From assembly GCF_900700375.1 (NCBI RefSeq), contig NC_041709.1, positions 30,421,515 through 30,485,514 on the forward strand: a stretch of DNA of 64,000 bases. Reading direction: 5' to 3'. The notes beneath the pieces are model-generated. The model did not search any database, was not told the DNA's origin, and worked only from the letters and a program-made list of their open reading frames with translations. Position numbers and translations under genes: made by a program. Shown in pieces: positions 60,832-64,000 of the stretch. The stretch comes from Denticeps clupeoides (lineage: Eukaryota; Chordata; Actinopteri; Clupeiformes; Denticipitidae). How positions within the stretch are numbered: position 1 is the first letter of the stretch; every line of letters starts with the position of its first letter.

Positions 60832-62362
60832 CTACTCCCGTCCACTGGCCGAGTAGGAGAACTGTGGGAAGTGTGGTCTTCTTTCGCTGTCAGCCGAGTC
60901 CATCCCGTCTTCATCATCTGCAGCAGTGGAGGTGAAACAAAAAAAAAAAAAACAGAGCTTTATGACAGAAGGGGGAAGGAGGAGAAATAAAGCAAGTGAT
61001 GCAAGTAAGTAGGAGCAGAAAGGTTTACATTTCTCTGGAGGAGTGATTGTGATGGTCTGTGCGGTGAACTCCTCATCAAAGTAGCGAGTGTCTGTCTCAG
61101 AAGTCACCTGGGGCATGAAGGGAGGGACCAACTGCAGAGACAAAGAATTTTTCATGGAATTACTCTCTAAAACAATAGAAATCAAGTATTTAAAGAATTA
61201 CTTTTATAGTAAAAGACCTGTGAAAATTGACAATTTCTGCAACAAATTCAGCCCTCCTTGGTTATAACCATATAAATATATTCATTTATATAAAATACAC
61301 ATGCATGGAGTAATAAAAGTAAAAGTGAAATGATTGTCATTTTGTTATTCTGCAGCACAGCACATGGTGAGACAACAAAATGGGTCCTCTGCTTTTAACC
61401 ATCACCCTTGGTGAGCAGTGGGCAGCCATGACAGGCGCCCGGGATTATTATTATTACTAAACCACATTGCAAATAATCTTCACAGTTTGAAATAATTACA
61501 AGTCAGTCAAGCCCTTAAATGTGATTCAGTACATCTATATAAAAATGGTACCTTTTTGTCGTAGACATCTTGCCAGTCAACGGAATTAAAGAAGCTGTGT
61601 CTCATAATCTCCTTGGCATCTTCCGGACCTCCGCCAAGTCTGAACAACACAGCAAATTCAACCCCGCCCCCATTAGAATTAAAATGTACAGTATGAATCC
61701 ATGATTGCATCATGCATCCATGTTTCTCTACGAGAAGCACCTCATCCATCGAGCTCGGAACATGATGAAGGTCTCACACCACCCCTTACATGCCCTGTTC
61801 TCCCTCCTACCATCTGGCAGATGGTTCCGCAGCATCAGAATTGTAACTGCCAGACACTGAAAGAGCTTCTTCCCCCAACAGTCAGAGGGGTCTGTGTGAA
61901 ACATTACTTCAATACACGGTATACTGTTGTACTGACAAACCAATCTGCAATCATATACATGATTTGTAGTTTAGATGATAAATGACTGGGTTGAGCATCT
62001 GCTGGGGTGTCCCGGAACCTGCAGATATGGAGGGATCACTGTACAGCTGATAAACACATAATTTTTTTCCCTGCGCTCTGACGGCAGATATGAGTCAGTC
62101 AGGAGGCGACTGGGTCGTTTTAGAAGAGTGAACTACATTTAGAGGGGCTTGTCTCCGATCTCCATTGTTAATATGAAACGGAACCACTGCCTCTGGCAAC
62201 ACAACGCGCTACCGGGGACAAGTTCACACCTCTTATTGGGGTCCTTGATGAGCAGCCCAGACAAGAGTGACTTGGCGTCAGCGGACAGGGTTCTGGGAAA
62301 TTTGATGTCCTCCATGAGGATGAGCTCAAACAGCTTCTCGTGGTCCTGGTTATAGAAGAGCA
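60832..62362 (-). CDS. akt3: AKT3-like Ser/Thr kinase, C-terminal exons only
   Basis: AKT kinases act below PI3K in growth signalling. Exons in transcript order: about 62362-62230 ([20 protein letters not shown], then [19 protein letters not shown]), 61639-61552 ([20 protein letters not shown]), 61131-61029 ([20 protein letters not shown], then the turn motif TITPPEK), 60917-60832 ([20 protein letters not shown], then SYSASGRE and stop). FPQFSY is the hydrophobic motif phosphorylated by mTORC2. The DEDGMD stretch points to AKT3 rather than AKT1/2. Splice sites and phases agree. The first of these exons is cut in mid-exon at about 62,362, just upstream of LxFYNQD, and runs straight into Helitron sequence. 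The kinase N-lobe and PH domain are not in the window. Confidence 0.85.
61318..61445 (-). mobile_element. SINE family A fragment
   Basis: The minus-strand tail and half of the body (GCGCCCGGG is the last shared word). The head is missing. Lies in an akt3 intron. Confidence 0.75.
61740..61930 (+). mobile_element. LINE reverse-transcriptase C-terminal fragment
   Basis: Translates to a piece with [22 protein letters not shown] and FFPQQS-like words in shifting frames, typical of the 3' coding end of fish LINEs. Lies in an akt3 intron. Confidence 0.55.
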
Positions 62363-64000
62363 GCCATTCCCTCAGAGCTATCCGATTTGAATGTGCTCGA
62401 AAGGCAATTGATTGCAAAGATTGTTGCCTTGCCCAAAGGCCAGCAGAGAGCAGTCCATGGAGCTGTTGTATGTGTGCCTTCTGAGATGGAAAAAAACGTT
62501 AATAGTCTCCCAAGGACTGGCACCGATGCAGAGTTGTTACAAGTAAAGCTGAAGCGGAACATCAGATATAAAGGATATCAGCATTACTTCTGTATTAGCG
62601 GGACTTGCCAAGCTTAAAGAGATAAATCCAGATTACATCAATGTGGAAATACACGAGGATGCAACGTTTCACGTTGCTCCAGATGAGGAAACTGATGAAG
62701 AGACTGATGCAGCTGTGGAAGAGCAGCCAAGCCATGTGGGTGAGGAACACCAAGCTCTTCGACCTGGTTTAATACTGGACACGTGCATGCAGCCCCCCGA
62801 CATAGCTCAAGACGTTCTTTCGTATGGGGCTGGAGTCTTTAGCATAGCTCCAGCCCAAGCAAACAAACCCGTGGGCTTCTTTAGTGTTCATGCTGGAAGC
62901 TAAAGCTTTTCCTGTGCTGTTTCCGACTGGCAGTAATACTTTGGATCAAGCCAGGCCGGTTCGCTTGTCCCCAAGCAAATACTTCAACGTCAGGCTTTTT
63001 TCTGTTGACAACTGGTTTGCTAAAGTTATCTTTATCTTTTGTCAGTTTGTTACTGAAACCCACATGGCCAAGGAAAGCATGTCTATTCAGTTGGCCTCAC
63101 AAAGACCAGAGATGGACTTAAAATTTCGAACAAAATGCTACAGGACAAAAAAAGAGGTGGAACGTCTGATTCAAAATCGAGAGGCCACAAGATTCATGCG
63201 TCCACTGAGAGGCACGCCAGCTTACTGGGAGAAGAGCCTTCGCGACCTTCACGCCATGGTAAGGCAGTTTGGCAGACCCACCTTTTTCGTCACCTTTTAC
63301 GCTGCCAAAACCAGATGGCCGGAAGTGATCAACGCCATTAAAGCTCAGCAGGAAGAGCAGGTGGAATTTTCCCAGCTTGACTGGAATGCCAAATGTGACA
63401 TTCTTCGGAGCAACCCAGTCACTGTAATGCGCATGTTTGAGAAAAGGGTGGAGGCACCCCTTAAATGAATTAATCATATCACCTGCCCAACCTATTGGCC
63501 AGGTGGAAGATTACTTCTACCGAGTGGAGTTTCAGGCACGAGGGAGTCCCCACATTCACATGGTGGTATGGGTCAAGGATGCACCCGAATTAAATGAAGA
63601 GGATGGAAGCTACGACAAAGTTATCGGTTTTATCGATCGATACATATCCTGCCAGCTGCCGGAAGAAAATGTGGACAAAATTGTTAGTGAGGTTCAAATG
63701 CACAGCAGGAAGCATTCAAAGTCTTGCAAGAAAGGCAATGTAGAATGCAGATTTGGATTTCCCAAATTACCTCCCCGCCCGCAGTGGTCCCCGGCGACGA
63801 GGAAGATGATGCACAGAAAAGTGGTGGGAAAAAATCCAGGCGGAAAATGCTGTCTAAACTGCAACGGGAAGCAAAGCTAAAGCTGAAACCGCTCCGAGAT
63901 TTACTGATGGACAAAAAGGCGGTTTTCAGTGATTTGTCAGAGTTGCTTGCCGCTTGCAACATGACTAAGGAGGAATACGAATCTAGCGTTGATTCACTCA
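62360..64000 (+). mobile_element. Helitron rolling-circle transposon, 5'-truncated and frame-shifted, runs off the window
   Basis: Coding blocks on the plus strand in order: [20 protein letters not shown] (about 62,366-62,430) with VKLKRNIRYKGYQHYF, the region upstream of Rep in Helitrons; 62,643-62,901 (acidic linker, ALRPGLILDTC); 62,884-63,468 with the Helitron-like N domain ([18 protein letters not shown]); 63,437-63,880 with the HUH nuclease motif (GSPHIHMVVWV) and CRFGFPKLPPRP; then a further frame to the edge. The blocks lie in three frames, so at least three frame shifts are present. The true 5' terminus and the helicase part are not in view. Confidence 0.88.

Overview
The window is teleost fish chromosomal DNA. 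The genes have many small GT-AG introns and vertebrate protein sequences. The intergenic and intronic DNA is full of fish-type repeats: Tc1-like, hAT, piggyBac and Helitron DNA transposons, two tRNA-headed SINE families, LINE 3' ends, a Bel-Pao element and many CA/TA microsatellites. The species cannot be fixed from sequence alone.

Layout. Positions 1-5,600 (minus) hold the first two coding exons and promoter of usp34. Positions 6,400-17,000 (minus) hold complete xpo1 (exportin 1/CRM1; 24 coding exons, 1071 residues). Positions 17,570-23,600 (minus) hold complete fam161a (7 coding exons, about 850 residues). Positions 29,230-33,800 and 40,680-45,280 (minus) hold two complete, nearly identical cct4 genes (TCP-1/TRiC delta subunit), each with 13 exons and an open frame. 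On the plus strand, pus10 (tRNA pseudouridine synthase) is split: exons 1-2 lie at 35,961-36,380 and its 3' catalytic exons at 55,382-58,607. cct4 copy B and a Bel-Pao element lie between the two parts. Positions 60,832-62,362 (minus) hold the last exons of an akt3-like kinase, cut off in mid-exon by a Helitron that runs off the right edge. The order usp34-xpo1-fam161a-cct4 matches the human 2p15 block, and pus10 also lies in that region in human.

The most interesting structure is 24.9-55.3 kb. A block of about 11.6 kb (flanking repeat, cct4, shared promoter region, pus10 exons 1-2) is tandemly duplicated. Three copies of one flanking repeat (R1 near 25.0 kb, R2 near 36.6 kb, R3 near 54.7 kb) sit at the ends of the two units, which suggests unequal crossing-over between R copies. 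R itself resembles the 3' end region of cct4. In the second unit, 2.2 kb that should hold the promoter and pus10 exon 1 is replaced by about 8.7 kb of Bel-Pao sequence with a nested piggyBac; the unit lengths agree with this. pus10 has therefore lost its normal layout, and several of its expected exons were not found.

The genes are housekeeping loci, not an operon or pathway cluster: XPO1 in nuclear export, CCT4 in cytosolic protein folding, FAM161A in cilia, PUS10 in tRNA modification, USP34 in deubiquitination and AKT3 in kinase signalling. No CRISPR array, rRNA gene or functional tRNA gene was seen.
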